A stretch of 64,000 nucleotides of DNA from a bacterium (GCA_025782575.1 JALGYY010000025.1:1-64000); one strand, 5' to 3'; counted from the stretch's first letter, positions 26,668-36,101 are shown. Program-made: numbers and translations. The notes: generated by a model from the sequence alone, not told the origin.

Positions 26668-28467
26668 CTAGCTCTCGCCGAGGAGCTTATCCAGCCGGAG
26701 TCTCATGCGTTTCCCGAAAGCGTAGCCGTTGCCGTCGAAACCCTCTTCCTGGTAACGCACTCTGCCTGCCCGGTCGATTACGAACAGACTCGGAATCGAA
26801 CTGATCTTGTAGCTCGATTGAAGCGTCTCCCACGTCTCCCCTTCGGTCCCGAGAAAGAGGACTTCCAGATCGAGGCCGTAGGTTTCCAGAAACGGGCGGA
26901 CGAGCCAGGGATCACGATCGGCGTTCACGCCCAGAAATCGAACATCCCGACCGGCGTACTCTTCGACGAGTTTCTGGATCTCGGGCATCTCCTTCTTGCA
27001 CGGGCCGCACCAGCTCGCCCAGAAATCGAGAACCACCACTTCCCCCTCGAGGCTCGATAGACTCACTTCATCTCCGGCAAGCGAAACGAGAGTGAAGTCG
27101 GGCGCCTCCCAGTTTCGTTCGAGCAGGCGCTCTTCCCGCTCCAGGTTTCTGTCTGCTTTCTTGAGCTGCTCTTCGGCGTGGGGCTTGATCGACGGATTAT
27201 CCCTGATCAGTCGGTCGAGTGCCGGGCGTGCTTCCGGAACGCCCCCCGTGATCGCAGCCACGAGGGAGGAAACGGCGTCATAGGCACGCCCGACCGATGC
27301 GAGAGCGAGGCCATAGTGATACTTGACGCCAGGATAGCCGGAATCGACGGCGTCACGGAGCGTGGTGAGTGCATCGTCGTGCGAGCCCGCTCGATACTGC
27401 GCCCAACCGAGGGCATCTTTGACGAGGAGAAGTTGAGTATGCAGGCGGGGGAGATCGGAAGCGGGGGTCGCCGGATCTCTCACCCGGTCGCTCAGGATCG
27501 CAGCGGCTGACCGCCCATATGCCACTGCATCCTTCGGGGCGGCGTCCGCCTCGGCAAGCGTGAAAGCGAGTCCGCTCAGCACTTCAGGCTGATCGCTCTG
27601 GTCCCGTGCAATAGTGGCCGCCAGCCGCGTTCCTTCAGGAGCAGTGGTGCTGTTCTCCAGATAGGCCTTCACAAGCCTGAACTGCACCGACAACAAACTA
27701 CTTCCGTCGGGGAATTTCTGTACATAATTTTCGGCGGCTTTGATGCGGTCCACTGTCGTCTCAGCGCTCAGGACTTCCAGATAGGCGGCGCGCTCTGCTC
27801 TTTCAGGATCGATCGGCGGCAGTCCCGACTTTCCAGTCGCCGATAACAGCTCTCCGAAGTCCTTCCGAAAGCGAGAATCGTCGGCGAGCTGTTCGGCGGC
27901 TTTCAGATAGGCTTCGTCCGCCGCCGGCAGATTGCCTGCATGATGCTCGGCGAGAGCGAGCACGTACTGGGCACGAGCGATCCGCTGAGCTCTGTAGTCC
28001 GGCCACTCACTCAAACTGATTCCCGAGGGGCGACTCATCAGCTCCATGGATGCCAGACCTGTTTTCGCCTGCTCCAGAGCTGCTTCACCGAGCACGCCGA
28101 AACGGGAGTAGGCCTCACTGGTGAGCAGGAGTCTTTCTGAGTCAGCCGGATCGCCATGGACAAATTTCTGTCCCTCCCGACTGATCGCTTGACGGGCATT
28201 TTTACTTCGTTGAATCGAAGCACCTTCTCCCTCCCCGCTGACTCCGAGAGCAAGCAGGTGGGCCCGGACCTGATCACTCCGACCGGCGTCCGGATAGCGC
28301 TCCAGATAGGAGGCCAGAGCCCCGAAACGGTCAGCCGGATCGGCCTTGCTGAGAGCCATGTAGAAGTCGATCCTCTCGGGATCCCCCCCGGCGTGAAGCG
28401 TTTCCGTAAGGGCAAGCACGCCGGAAACTCCGGCCAGCACAATCATGATCGAAAAGATGGGACGCAT
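26668..28467 (-). CDS. TPR protein with C-terminal TlpA/ResA thioredoxin domain
   Basis: 599 residues. A signal peptide (ending TLHAGG) is followed by about 430 residues of helical repeats with TPR character (AAYLEVLSAE, LGWAQYRAGSHDDALTTLRD, GLALASVGRAYDAVSSL). A charged helix (LKKADRNLEREERLLERN) links to a TlpA-like thioredoxin domain (APDFTLVSLAGDEVSLSSLE) with active site WASWCGPC near residue 485. Such domains reduce disulfides in the periplasm, for example in apocytochromes c. With more than 55 haem sites encoded nearby, a role in cytochrome maturation is possible but not shown. Confidence 0.88.
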   Translation of the reverse strand: MRPIFSIMIVLAGVSGVLALTETLHAGGDPERIDFYMALSKADPADRFGALASYLERYPDAGRSDQVRAHLLALGVSGEGEGASIQRSKNARQAISREGQKFVHGDPADSERLLLTSEAYSRFGVLGEAALEQAKTGLASMELMSRPSGISLSEWPDYRAQRIARAQYVLALAEHHAGNLPAADEAYLKAAEQLADDSRFRKDFGELLSATGKSGLPPIDPERAERAAYLEVLSAETTVDRIKAAENYVQKFPDGSSLLSVQFRLVKAYLENSTTAPEGTRLAATIARDQSDQPEVLSGLAFTLAEADAAPKDAVAYGRSAAAILSDRVRDPATPASDLPRLHTQLLLVKDALGWAQYRAGSHDDALTTLRDAVDSGYPGVKYHYGLALASVGRAYDAVSSLVAAITGGVPEARPALDRLIRDNPSIKPHAEEQLKKADRNLEREERLLERNWEAPDFTLVSLAGDEVSLSSLEGEVVVLDFWASWCGPCKKEMPEIQKLVEEYAGRDVRFLGVNADRDPWLVRPFLETYGLDLEVLFLGTEGETWETLQSSYKISSIPSLFVIDRAGRVRYQEEGFDGNGYAFGKRMRLRLDKLLGES

Positions 28468-28676
28468 CGGTCAGCTCTCTTTCAGGGGGTCCTTGGGTAA
28501 CGGCAGCCCTCCCGGATCCACCCGGGCAGCGCCTCCGGCCTGCTCATACTATATATTGTAAACCACAAATGCGCGGAAAACGATCCAGGGAGCGGAGGAA
28601 AGCCGTACTCCCCAGGGACTGCCATTCGACCTGATGCTCTCCGAAATGGTGCTCCCCCCCCTGTGCCTCTCTCCAT

Positions 28677-28882
28677 GACAGCCGACCATTCCCCCGAGGA
28701 GAATTAGCGAGACGAGGCCGGCTGGGACCTATTTAGTTCTGGGGACAAGTTCTGGCAAGTTCTGGGGACACAATACTTAATTCCTCCGACCCGTTTTGGC
28801 GGAATTAAGTATTGTGTCCCCAGAACTAGAGGGACGATGGATGGAGTCGCGCAGCGGCTCCTCGGGAGGAGGGTCGGCCGTC
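28677..28882. repeat. composite palindromic element A (REP-like copy 3)
   Basis: The inner hairpin has perfect 27-bp arms (28758-28784 and 28801-28827) built on GGGGACACAATAC, with a 16-nt loop. Outside it, 28677-28701 and 28858-28882 form an imperfect terminal inverted repeat. A flanking GACGAGGCCGG...GGGACCT block is shared with element B in the same orientation. One extra half-unit (28737-28747) precedes the inner hairpin. Confidence 0.85.
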
Positions 28883-28987
28883 GTTCCAAGAAGGCGAAAT
28901 CTTCCCTCTGCCCAGAAATCTCTGGCTCCCATGTCGCCGTCGGTCGATAATCTAATTGCTTGCTGGTACATCGGGTAGCCTTCCGGA

Positions 28988-29002
28988 GTGTCACCTTGAC
29001 AC
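28988..29002 (+). promoter_or_regulatory. dyad upstream of the metal-efflux cassette
   Basis: GTGTCA-CCT-TGACAC, a perfect 6-bp inverted repeat overlapping a TTGACA. No -10 at a normal distance is seen (TTATGC is 23 nt away). A metal-sensor operator is possible; no regulator gene is present in the cassette. Confidence 0.3.
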
Positions 29003-29069
29003 CGGCCTGGATAGTGCCCCATCCTTATGCAGGAAGCTATCGGAGCATCAAACCGTTTTGCGAGGTCAT

Positions 29070-29432
29070 ATGCCACCCATCATCAGGCAGCTCTGCACTT
29101 TGCTCGGCATCGTGGCGATGCTTGTAGCATCGGTGCCCGTGGGCGCTGCTGGTCCGGTGGAGGACCAAACACCTAACGACACCTGCTGCACCGATGGGCC
29201 ACCGTGCGAACCGAGTGACGAGGCTGTCGGAACCAGCCTGCCCCTCGATGGGGACTGCTGTCCCTCCGGATGCAAGGACTGCTTTCTCCAGTGCTGCAAC
29301 GGGCTTCTTTCTCTGCATGCGTTCTCAGTTACCGTCGAAACTCACCTTCCCTCGCACCGCACCAAGCCCGAGGGTGACGACCAGGTTTTCCCCACTGACC
29401 CGAGAGCTGTCTACCACCCTCCGCGACACTAA
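29070..29432 (+). CDS. small secreted Cys-rich protein preceding czcC
   Basis: 120 residues from ATG 29070, which has GAGG four bases upstream; the longer frame from 28956 has none. A signal peptide (about residues 1-27, ending VGAAG) is followed by clustered cysteines: TCCTDGPPC, then DCCPSGCKDCFLQCC. The C-terminus is Pro/His/Arg rich and ends PPRH. Family not recognised. Position, export and Cys density suggest periplasmic metal binding linked to the efflux pump (inference). Confidence 0.7.
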   Translation: MPPIIRQLCTLLGIVAMLVASVPVGAAGPVEDQTPNDTCCTDGPPCEPSDEAVGTSLPLDGDCCPSGCKDCFLQCCNGLLSLHAFSVTVETHLPSHRTKPEGDDQVFPTDPRAVYHPPRH

Positions 29433-29524
29433 GCCTCCCGCACAACTTCCTTGGAGCCCGCACGCACTGTCGTGTAGGGCGCGTTGTGCGCGTCGTCTTG
29501 TCGCCAATCTGACGGAGGGTTTTC

Positions 29525-30805
29525 ATGTTCCGATGGATGCTTGGCGCCGGGCTTATTCTCGCGACCTCGACAGTCGTGAGCGCCACGGCGTTCCAGCAAG
29601 AAATCAATAGCATTCTTAATAAGCCACAAATTGTGCTGGCAGACCTGTTTCGTCTCGCCGAGCTTGGAAACCCAGCACTGGAGGCGGCACAGGCCACCGT
29701 GGCCGCGAACGCCGGGAGAGCCCGGCAGGCCGGGCTCTATCCGAATCCCACATTGGAATTCGAAGTCGAAGAGCTCGCGACAACCGACTTTGCTGTCCGC
29801 AAAGAAAAGGTAACGCTTGGGCAGCTACTCGTTCTCAGCGGGCGGCGCGGCGACGCAGTAGCGTCCGCCCGTGCTAGTGGGGAGGCCGCGGGCGATGACC
29901 TCGAGCAGGTGAGGCGAGAAGTCTATCGACGCATCCACGCTCTTTGGGCAGGCCAGCTCTACTTTCGCGAGGCGGATGGTGCACTTGCCGACCTTCACGG
30001 CCTCGCCGAGCGCACGCTTGAGATTGCTGAAGTTCGCTTCGAGGCGCGTGCTGCCCCCGAGTCACACGTTACGAAAGCCCTCTTGGAAGTTTACGAACTC
30101 GAGGTAGCCCGGCAACGTCTTACCCAACAGCAGGCTCGTGCGGAGGCGGAGCTCCTCGCACTGTTGGGCGGCGCGCACGTTCCCATGAACCGCGTAGGAG
30201 GCACGCTCGACCGAAGCGCTCCAACGGGAGAGGACAATGACCTGGGCAAGGTGGACATCGTGGCGCCACCTTCCGTAAACGCAGCTACGAGTCGCATTGA
30301 GGCTGCTCGGGCCGCTCTTCGTGAAGCCAGGGCGGAGCGCGTTCCTGACCTTGGTGTCTTTGTGTCCTACGGGCGCACTCGCCCGACTGGCGTGAGCTTT
30401 ATTGAAGCGGGGGTGTCGGTACCGATACCGCTCTTCAATCGTAACCAGGGCCGGGTTGCGGAGAGAACTGCGCTCGTTATAGAGGCCGAAGCTCAAGTGC
30501 GGGTAATTGAGGGCAGCTTTAACTCGAAACTAGCTGCCGGCCGCGCACGCCATCTAGCAATCCGCGCAGAGCTCCAGGCCCTGAACGAGCGGATGCTCCC
30601 CGCTGCGGAGCGAGGTCTCGCACAGGCACAGGAAGGGTATCGCGTCGGCAGGTTACCGATTCTCGAACTCATCGACGCCCAGAGAACGCACTCGAGCATC
30701 CGACTGCGAAACCTCCAGCTCAGACGGGACCTCGTCATCGCAAAGGCTGAACTGTCGAGCCTCGCCGGCACCGGACCCTATGCCCTCACAGGAGATAGAC
30801 CATGA
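29525..30805 (+). CDS. czcC: outer-membrane efflux protein, CzcC/TolC family
   Basis: 426 residues. Signal peptide to about residue 22, then two OEP-type halves (LAELGNPALEAAQATVAANA; VNAATSRIEAARAALREARA), each with the long alternating helices of TolC-family tunnels. A conserved SVPIPLFNRNQG stretch lies in the second half. It forms the outer-membrane exit of a tripartite metal pump. GGAGGG lies 5 nt before ATG 29525. The end overlaps the adaptor gene by 4 nt (ATGA). Confidence 0.92.
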   Translation: MFRWMLGAGLILATSTVVSATAFQQEINSILNKPQIVLADLFRLAELGNPALEAAQATVAANAGRARQAGLYPNPTLEFEVEELATTDFAVRKEKVTLGQLLVLSGRRGDAVASARASGEAAGDDLEQVRREVYRRIHALWAGQLYFREADGALADLHGLAERTLEIAEVRFEARAAPESHVTKALLEVYELEVARQRLTQQQARAEAELLALLGGAHVPMNRVGGTLDRSAPTGEDNDLGKVDIVAPPSVNAATSRIEAARAALREARAERVPDLGVFVSYGRTRPTGVSFIEAGVSVPIPLFNRNQGRVAERTALVIEAEAQVRVIEGSFNSKLAAGRARHLAIRAELQALNERMLPAAERGLAQAQEGYRVGRLPILELIDAQRTHSSIRLRNLQLRRDLVIAKAELSSLAGTGPYALTGDRP

Positions 30806-32346
30806 GCATCCGAACCTTCCTGTCGTTATTCGCCACGCTCTTCATCGCCAGTGTGCCGGGGTGCGGCGGACAAGAGACCGCTGAGAATGCCGAAGACACC
30901 AGCGTCGGATCGGCCTTCTGTGAAGAACATCAGATCGCCGAAGCCGAGTGCCCGTTTTGTGACCCAAGTCTCATCGAGTCCCTTGGCCATTGCAACGGAC
31001 ACGATGTTCCGGAGGCTTTCTGCTACCAGTGCAATCCAGCCCTGGTTCCCGCCTTTCAAGCTGTTGGTGATTGGTGCGCGGGGCACGACCGCCCTGAATC
31101 CCAATGCTACATCTGCAACCCCGAGCTCGACCCTGCCCGCAAGGTGAGCGCAGCATCAGAAACATCTGAGGTCGCAATACCCACCGCGCCGTTCATGGGC
31201 GCCACACGCCAGGGGTACGTTTCGCGCGCACAGCAACCGCCGTCCGTGTTCTGCTCGACACAGAGTCTGACCGTTCGCTTCGACAGTCCGGACATCACCG
31301 AGCAGGCCGGTCTCGAATTCGCTACCGTCACCACTCGCCCGATAACCAAGACCGTCGAGTGCAATGCCGAGGTAGCCTTTGACGGAAATCGGTACGCGCG
31401 AATCGCGGCGCAGGTCCCTGGCGTTGTCGCAAAGGTTCACCAGGACCTCGGCGATGCCGTTCAGCCCGGCGACCCACTAGTCACCATCACGTCTTCCCAT
31501 CTGGGAGCAGCCAAGGCCGCCTACCTCCAGGCAGGAGCGGCTGTCGCCCTTTGGGAACGGAACTACGCGCGGGAAAACGACCTCCTTTCCCGTGGGGTTT
31601 CGACGGAGAAGGACCTCCTGGAAGCAGAGACCCGCTTCGCCGAGAGTCGCATCGCGCAGTCGGAAGCGGAGCAGCGGCTCGTCAGCTTCGGCCTCTCCCC
31701 AAAGGCTATCGAGCGTGTCCGCGACACCGATGACACGAGCACGCAATATGTCCTCACGGCCCCATTCGCAGGAATTGTTGTCGACCGCCAAGTCACCATC
31801 GGAGAGGTCGTCGACCCCGCGCGCCCGCTTTTTGCGATTGCCGATGTGTCGCGCATGTGGGCACTCATCGACGTCTACGAATCGGACCTGCGCGACATTC
31901 GAGTGGGTCAAACCGTCATCCTCCGAGTGGAAGGCCTTCCGGGTGAGTCATTTGCCGGAGCGATTACCTGGGTGAGCTCGCAGCTCAACCCGCAGACCCG
32001 GACCCTTCAAGCCCGTACTGAGCTTGACAACCGACAGGGTCTCCTCCGTGCCAACATGTTCGCCCACGCAAGTGTCGCTGTACGGGACCATCTCCCGACC
32101 CTCGTCGTTCCTACATCGGCAGTACAGTGGGAGGGATGCTGCAACGTGGTCTTCGTCAAGATCTCCAACACGGAATACGAACCACGGAAGGTAAATCTGG
32201 GCATCACCACCGGCGCCGTCCACGAGGTCCTGAGCGGCGTTCGGGAGGGCGAAGAAATCGTGACGCAGGGGAGTTTTCTCCTCAAGACAGAGATTCTCAA
32301 AGGAAGCATAGGGGCCGGTTGTTGTGAAGTGGATCCGGGCGCCTAG
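30802..32346 (+). CDS. czcB: CzcB-type membrane fusion protein with three N-terminal metal-binding repeats
   Basis: 514 residues, longer than most RND adaptors. Lipobox SVPGC puts the lipidated Cys at 21. Residues 40-107 hold three copies of CxxHx6CxxC[D/N]P (40-55, 64-79, 92-107), each with four potential soft-metal ligands. From about residue 150 the adaptor core follows: barrel-sandwich halves (RIAAQVPGVVAKVHQDLGDA; VLTAPFAGIVVDRQVTIGEV), a coiled-coil hairpin and a beta-barrel. Further Cys pairs occur at EGCCNVV and GAGCCEV near the end. It couples CzcA to CzcC. The added Cys/His repeats suggest capture of thiophilic or divalent cations (Cu, Zn, Cd, Hg cannot be told apart). Confidence 0.92.
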   Translation: MSIRTFLSLFATLFIASVPGCGGQETAENAEDTSVGSAFCEEHQIAEAECPFCDPSLIESLGHCNGHDVPEAFCYQCNPALVPAFQAVGDWCAGHDRPESQCYICNPELDPARKVSAASETSEVAIPTAPFMGATRQGYVSRAQQPPSVFCSTQSLTVRFDSPDITEQAGLEFATVTTRPITKTVECNAEVAFDGNRYARIAAQVPGVVAKVHQDLGDAVQPGDPLVTITSSHLGAAKAAYLQAGAAVALWERNYARENDLLSRGVSTEKDLLEAETRFAESRIAQSEAEQRLVSFGLSPKAIERVRDTDDTSTQYVLTAPFAGIVVDRQVTIGEVVDPARPLFAIADVSRMWALIDVYESDLRDIRVGQTVILRVEGLPGESFAGAITWVSSQLNPQTRTLQARTELDNRQGLLRANMFAHASVAVRDHLPTLVVPTSAVQWEGCCNVVFVKISNTEYEPRKVNLGITTGAVHEVLSGVREGEEIVTQGSFLLKTEILKGSIGAGCCEVDPGA

Positions 32347-32358
32347 AAGGGGAATCAA

Positions 32359-35300
32359 ATGTTGAATGGAATTATCACGTGGTCCCTCAACCACCGCTTC
32401 CTGGTCATCGCACTCACCCTCATGTTGGTCGTGGCCGGGATAAACGCTCTTCTGCACCTTCCGATAGATGCGTTTCCCGACACAACGCCGGTTCAGGTTC
32501 AAATCAACGCAACCGCACCCGAACTATCACCGTTGGAAATCGAACAACAGATTACGTTCCCCGTCGAACAGTCAATCGCCGGGCTTCCTGGTCTCGACGA
32601 CGTTCGCTCCATTTCGAAGTTTGGTCTCTCTCAGGTCACCGTTACGTTCGAAGATGGGACCGACATCTACTTTGCACGCCAGCTCGTCATGGAGCGCCTT
32701 CAAACCGTCGAGCTGCCCGGAGGCATCTCGCGTCCCGAGATGGGGCCTGTCGCCACCGGGCTCGGCGAAATCTACCACTATATCGTGACGAGCCCCAACC
32801 ACACGCTCCAGGAACTCACGACTCTCCATGACTGGGTCATCAAGCCTCGGCTTCGGTCGGTTTCCGGTGTGGCCGAGGTCAACACGTGGGGCGGCAAGCG
32901 GAAGCAGTATCATGTATTAGCTGACCCCACACGACTTGTAAAATACGACTTCACCCTCGACGACGTGCTTCAGGCATTGGCCACGAACAACCTGAATGTG
33001 GGCGGCGGCTACATCGTTCAATCTGGAGAACTTCACCTTGTACAAGGAGTGAGCCTCACAACGAACCTGGAGCAAATCGGGAACATCGTCATCTCCGCCC
33101 ATGATGGCGTACCCGTTCGAATTCGTGATATTGGCGAAGTGCGCGAAGGACATGAAATTCGTCGTGGGGCAACGACTGCGAACGGCATGGGCGAGGTTGT
33201 GCTTGGCCTCGGGTTCATGCTGATGGGAGAAAACAGTCATGAGGTGACTACGCTGCTCCGGAAACGGATGGCAGAAATCCAGGAGACGCTCCCCGAAGGT
33301 GTGACCGTTACCCCCGTCTACGAACGGACCGAACTCGTCGACCAGGTGATTGAAACCGTGAAGGAGAACCTGCTTGAGGGAGCGCTTCTGGTTGTTGCCG
33401 TACTGTTTGCTTTCTTGGGGAACTTGCGCGCAGGCCTCATCGTTGCCGCGGCTATTCCGCTCTCGATGCTCTTTGCCGCACAGGGAATGACGCGTTTTGG
33501 GATTGCCGGAAGCCTCATGAGTCTCGGGGCGATAGACTTCGGACTCATTGTCGACAGCTCCGTTATCATGATTGAGAACAGCGTCCGACGACTCGCCGCG
33601 CCCGGGCGGCGCACTTCGGTCTTGGAGACCGTCCGCGATGCCGCTATCGAGGTGCGGAAGCCGACGATGTACGGCGAACTTATCATCGCCGTCGTGTTCC
33701 TTCCTGTTCTAACGCTGGAAGGGATCGAGGGAAAGCTCTTTCGACCAATGGCGCTCACCCTCTTGTTTGCTCTTGCCGGCTCTCTGCTTCTCTCGCTGAC
33801 GCTCATGCCGGTTCTCGCAAGCTTTTTCCTCCGGGGGCATGTCACCGAGAAGGAGAACTGGTTCGTGCGCGCAACAAAGCGCGCCTACGCACCGGTTGTG
33901 AGCTTTGCCATTCGACGGAGACGGACCGTCGTCACCGGGGCGATCGTCCTTCTTGTGTGCGGAGCAGCACTGGGCACATTCATCGGGTCAGAGTTCATCC
34001 CGCGACTCTCTGAGGGCGGGGTTGTCATCAACACGGTGCGCCTCTCCGGGGTGTCGCTCGACGAGTCTGTCCGATACGGCACACAGCTTGAGAAGGTCAT
34101 CCTCGCTAAGTATCCCGACGAAGTTCGCGATATCTGGACCAGGACCGGCACTGCAGAAATCGCAACCGACCCGATGGGCATCGAGTTGTCCGACGTATTC
34201 ATCACACTCAACCCGCGCAGTCGGTGGACTCGTGCGAAGACGCAGGATGAACTGGTTAGACTCATGAGTGAAGAACTCTCGGGGCTTCCCGGAATGCGAC
34301 TCGTCTTTACCCAACCCATTGAAATGCGTGTCAACGAGATGATTGCCGGCATACGCACGGACGTCGGCATAAAAATCTTCGGTGATGACCTCGATGAACT
34401 TGCCGGTATCGCCGCGCAAGTGGGTGCGGTTGTCGGCACGATTCCTGGTAACGCGGATGTCTATGTGGAGCAAATCACCGGGCAACCGGTCCTCCAGGTT
34501 CGAGTGGACCAGGACGCCGTTGCCCGCCACGGTGTGGCCGCGCAGCATGTACTCGAATTTGTTGAGGCAATCGGTGGGGTGTCAGTCGGGGAGATTCGCG
34601 AAGAGCAGCGGCGGTTCGACCTTGTTGTGCGACTTCCCGAGCAGTATCGAAGCGACCCCGACGCCGTAAGCAGGATACTCATTCCTACGGCAGCGGGCGG
34701 CCGAGTACCACTTCACCGCCTCGCCACCATCGTGCAGATGGAAGGGCCCTCGACGATTACACGCGAGTGGCAGCGCCGGCGCATTGTGGTCCAGTGTAAT
34801 GTCAGAGGGCGGGACGTTGGAGGCTTCGTCGAGGAGGCACGGGAACGCATTTCTGCCGAGGTCTCGCTGCCCCAGGGCTACTATGTGACTTTCGCCGGGC
34901 AATTCGAACACATGGAGCGCGCGCGCCTTCGACTCATGATTGTCGTGCCGGTAGCCCTGCTCCTCGTGTTCTTCTTGCTCTACACAAGCATGAATTCTGT
35001 CCGCGACGCTCTGATCATCTTCACCGGCGCCCCGTTTGCGGCGCTTGGCGGCCTCGTCGCCCTCTCGGTTCGCGGCATGCCTTTCACCGTGTCCGCCGGC
35101 GTTGGCTTCGTTGCCGTCTCCGGGGTTGCCATGCTCGCCGGCCTGGTTCTCGTTTCGTCCATCAGGCGCGCACTCTCGGACGGCTCGTCACTCGAGCAGG
35201 CAATCGAACTCAGCGCTATCATGAGACTGCGGCCCATTCTCATGACGACACTTGTTGCGGCGCTTGGTTTCGTCCCGATGGCCATCAATACGGGGGTCGG

Positions 35301-35436
35301 TGCGGAGGTTCAGCGACCTCTCGCCACGGTCGTTATCGGCGGAGTGCTATCCGCAAATGCACTGACGCTGATTGTCTTGCCGGCCATCTACAGGATGTTT
35401 GGGAGAGTCAAGCCAAGCCGCGTCGCGACCTCATAG
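32359..35436 (+). CDS. czcA: heavy-metal efflux RND pump, CzcA family
   Basis: 1025 residues, normal for HME-RND pumps. Transmembrane segment 1 is followed by PIDAFPDTTPVQVQINA and TFPVEQSIAGLPGL, both typical of CzcA/CusA. Segment 4 carries DFGLIVDSSVIMIEN with the proton-relay Asp. Twelve membrane segments and two large periplasmic loops are apparent. It exports metal ions by proton antiport. ATG 32359 follows AAGGGGAA, 12 nt after czcB. The Gly of the common DFGxIVDG motif is Ser here. Confidence 0.95.
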   Translation: MLNGIITWSLNHRFLVIALTLMLVVAGINALLHLPIDAFPDTTPVQVQINATAPELSPLEIEQQITFPVEQSIAGLPGLDDVRSISKFGLSQVTVTFEDGTDIYFARQLVMERLQTVELPGGISRPEMGPVATGLGEIYHYIVTSPNHTLQELTTLHDWVIKPRLRSVSGVAEVNTWGGKRKQYHVLADPTRLVKYDFTLDDVLQALATNNLNVGGGYIVQSGELHLVQGVSLTTNLEQIGNIVISAHDGVPVRIRDIGEVREGHEIRRGATTANGMGEVVLGLGFMLMGENSHEVTTLLRKRMAEIQETLPEGVTVTPVYERTELVDQVIETVKENLLEGALLVVAVLFAFLGNLRAGLIVAAAIPLSMLFAAQGMTRFGIAGSLMSLGAIDFGLIVDSSVIMIENSVRRLAAPGRRTSVLETVRDAAIEVRKPTMYGELIIAVVFLPVLTLEGIEGKLFRPMALTLLFALAGSLLLSLTLMPVLASFFLRGHVTEKENWFVRATKRAYAPVVSFAIRRRRTVVTGAIVLLVCGAALGTFIGSEFIPRLSEGGVVINTVRLSGVSLDESVRYGTQLEKVILAKYPDEVRDIWTRTGTAEIATDPMGIELSDVFITLNPRSRWTRAKTQDELVRLMSEELSGLPGMRLVFTQPIEMRVNEMIAGIRTDVGIKIFGDDLDELAGIAAQVGAVVGTIPGNADVYVEQITGQPVLQVRVDQDAVARHGVAAQHVLEFVEAIGGVSVGEIREEQRRFDLVVRLPEQYRSDPDAVSRILIPTAAGGRVPLHRLATIVQMEGPSTITREWQRRRIVVQCNVRGRDVGGFVEEARERISAEVSLPQGYYVTFAGQFEHMERARLRLMIVVPVALLLVFFLLYTSMNSVRDALIIFTGAPFAALGGLVALSVRGMPFTVSAGVGFVAVSGVAMLAGLVLVSSIRRALSDGSSLEQAIELSAIMRLRPILMTTLVAALGFVPMAINTGVGAEVQRPLATVVIGGVLSANALTLIVLPAIYRMFGRVKPSRVATS

Positions 35437-35648
35437 TGAATCCATGCGCCAAGGCACATCCCGGACCATGACACCCCAGCGAAGCGACCGGGTCGTAGTC
35501 GAACGGTTCAAAGAATTCATTCGAATCCCGAAGCCGAAGCTCCAGTCTGACGGCACTTGACTCGGTCGAGACGAGTTCTTCCAGCTCCCGGCAACGACCG
35601 ACGTGGGGAAGCACCATGAGTTGGGGGCGTTGCATTTTGTGAGGGTGG

Positions 35649-35685
35649 CTGGTTTCTGACCGCCATTTCGGCGGTCGGAAACTGG
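35649..35685. terminator. imperfect hairpin after czcA
   Basis: Sixteen-base arms pairing at 13 positions (35649-35664 and 35670-35685) around a 5-nt loop, about 210 nt past czcA. A short T-containing stretch follows but not a clean T-run. Confidence 0.35.
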
Positions 35686-35900
35686 TCGGTTTGATTTAGA
35701 TACAAAGAGGTCGTGTGGTCTGGTGGAACGCCTTGCAGGTTCAACCGTTCCGATGGGCTCTACATTCTCGTCGGCAATGACAATGGGTTGCCCCCTCCCG
35801 CACCATTCTCCAGATTATGTAAACCTGACTCTCATGTTGAGAGCGAATTCCAGGACCAGCGGAATCCACAATCGGGCCATCCCGGAGCCGCCGTCCGAGT

Positions 35901-36101
35901 CGGACGATCCTCCTCCCGGGAGGTTTAGGCGGGACGAGGCCGGGCGGGACCTGTTTAGTTCCGGGGACACAATACGTAATTCCTCCAGAACGGAGCGGCG
36001 AATTGCGTATTGTGTCCCCGGAACTAAATGGGCCCGCCGAGCAAGCAGGCGAGGAACGACGGAAGGAGTTCCGCAGCACCTTCCGGGAGGAGGATCGTCC
36101 G
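35901..36101. repeat. composite palindromic element B (REP-like copy 4)
   Basis: A 201-bp element closed by perfect 19-bp terminal inverted repeats (35901-35919 and 36083-36101). At its centre lie perfect 22-bp arms (35954-35975 and 36007-36028) built on GGGGACACAATAC. Same orientation as element A; no transposase inside. Confidence 0.9.

Larger units (their letters stand above)
28468..29069. other. intergenic region at the left boundary of the czc cassette
   Basis: About 600 bp. It contains repeat element A (28677-28882) and, nearer the cassette, a dyad at 28988-29002. No gene supported. Confidence 0.6.

Noticed and set aside
28988-29030. MerR-type promoter for the czc cassette
   Set aside because: The gap between TTGACA and the best -10 is 23 nt, not 19-20, and the dyad lies over the -35 rather than in the spacer.
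35537-35560. Bases resembling a tRNA T-loop (TTCGAATCCC) near the cassette edge as an att site
   Set aside because: No tRNA could be folded around it and no matching copy was seen at the other boundary.
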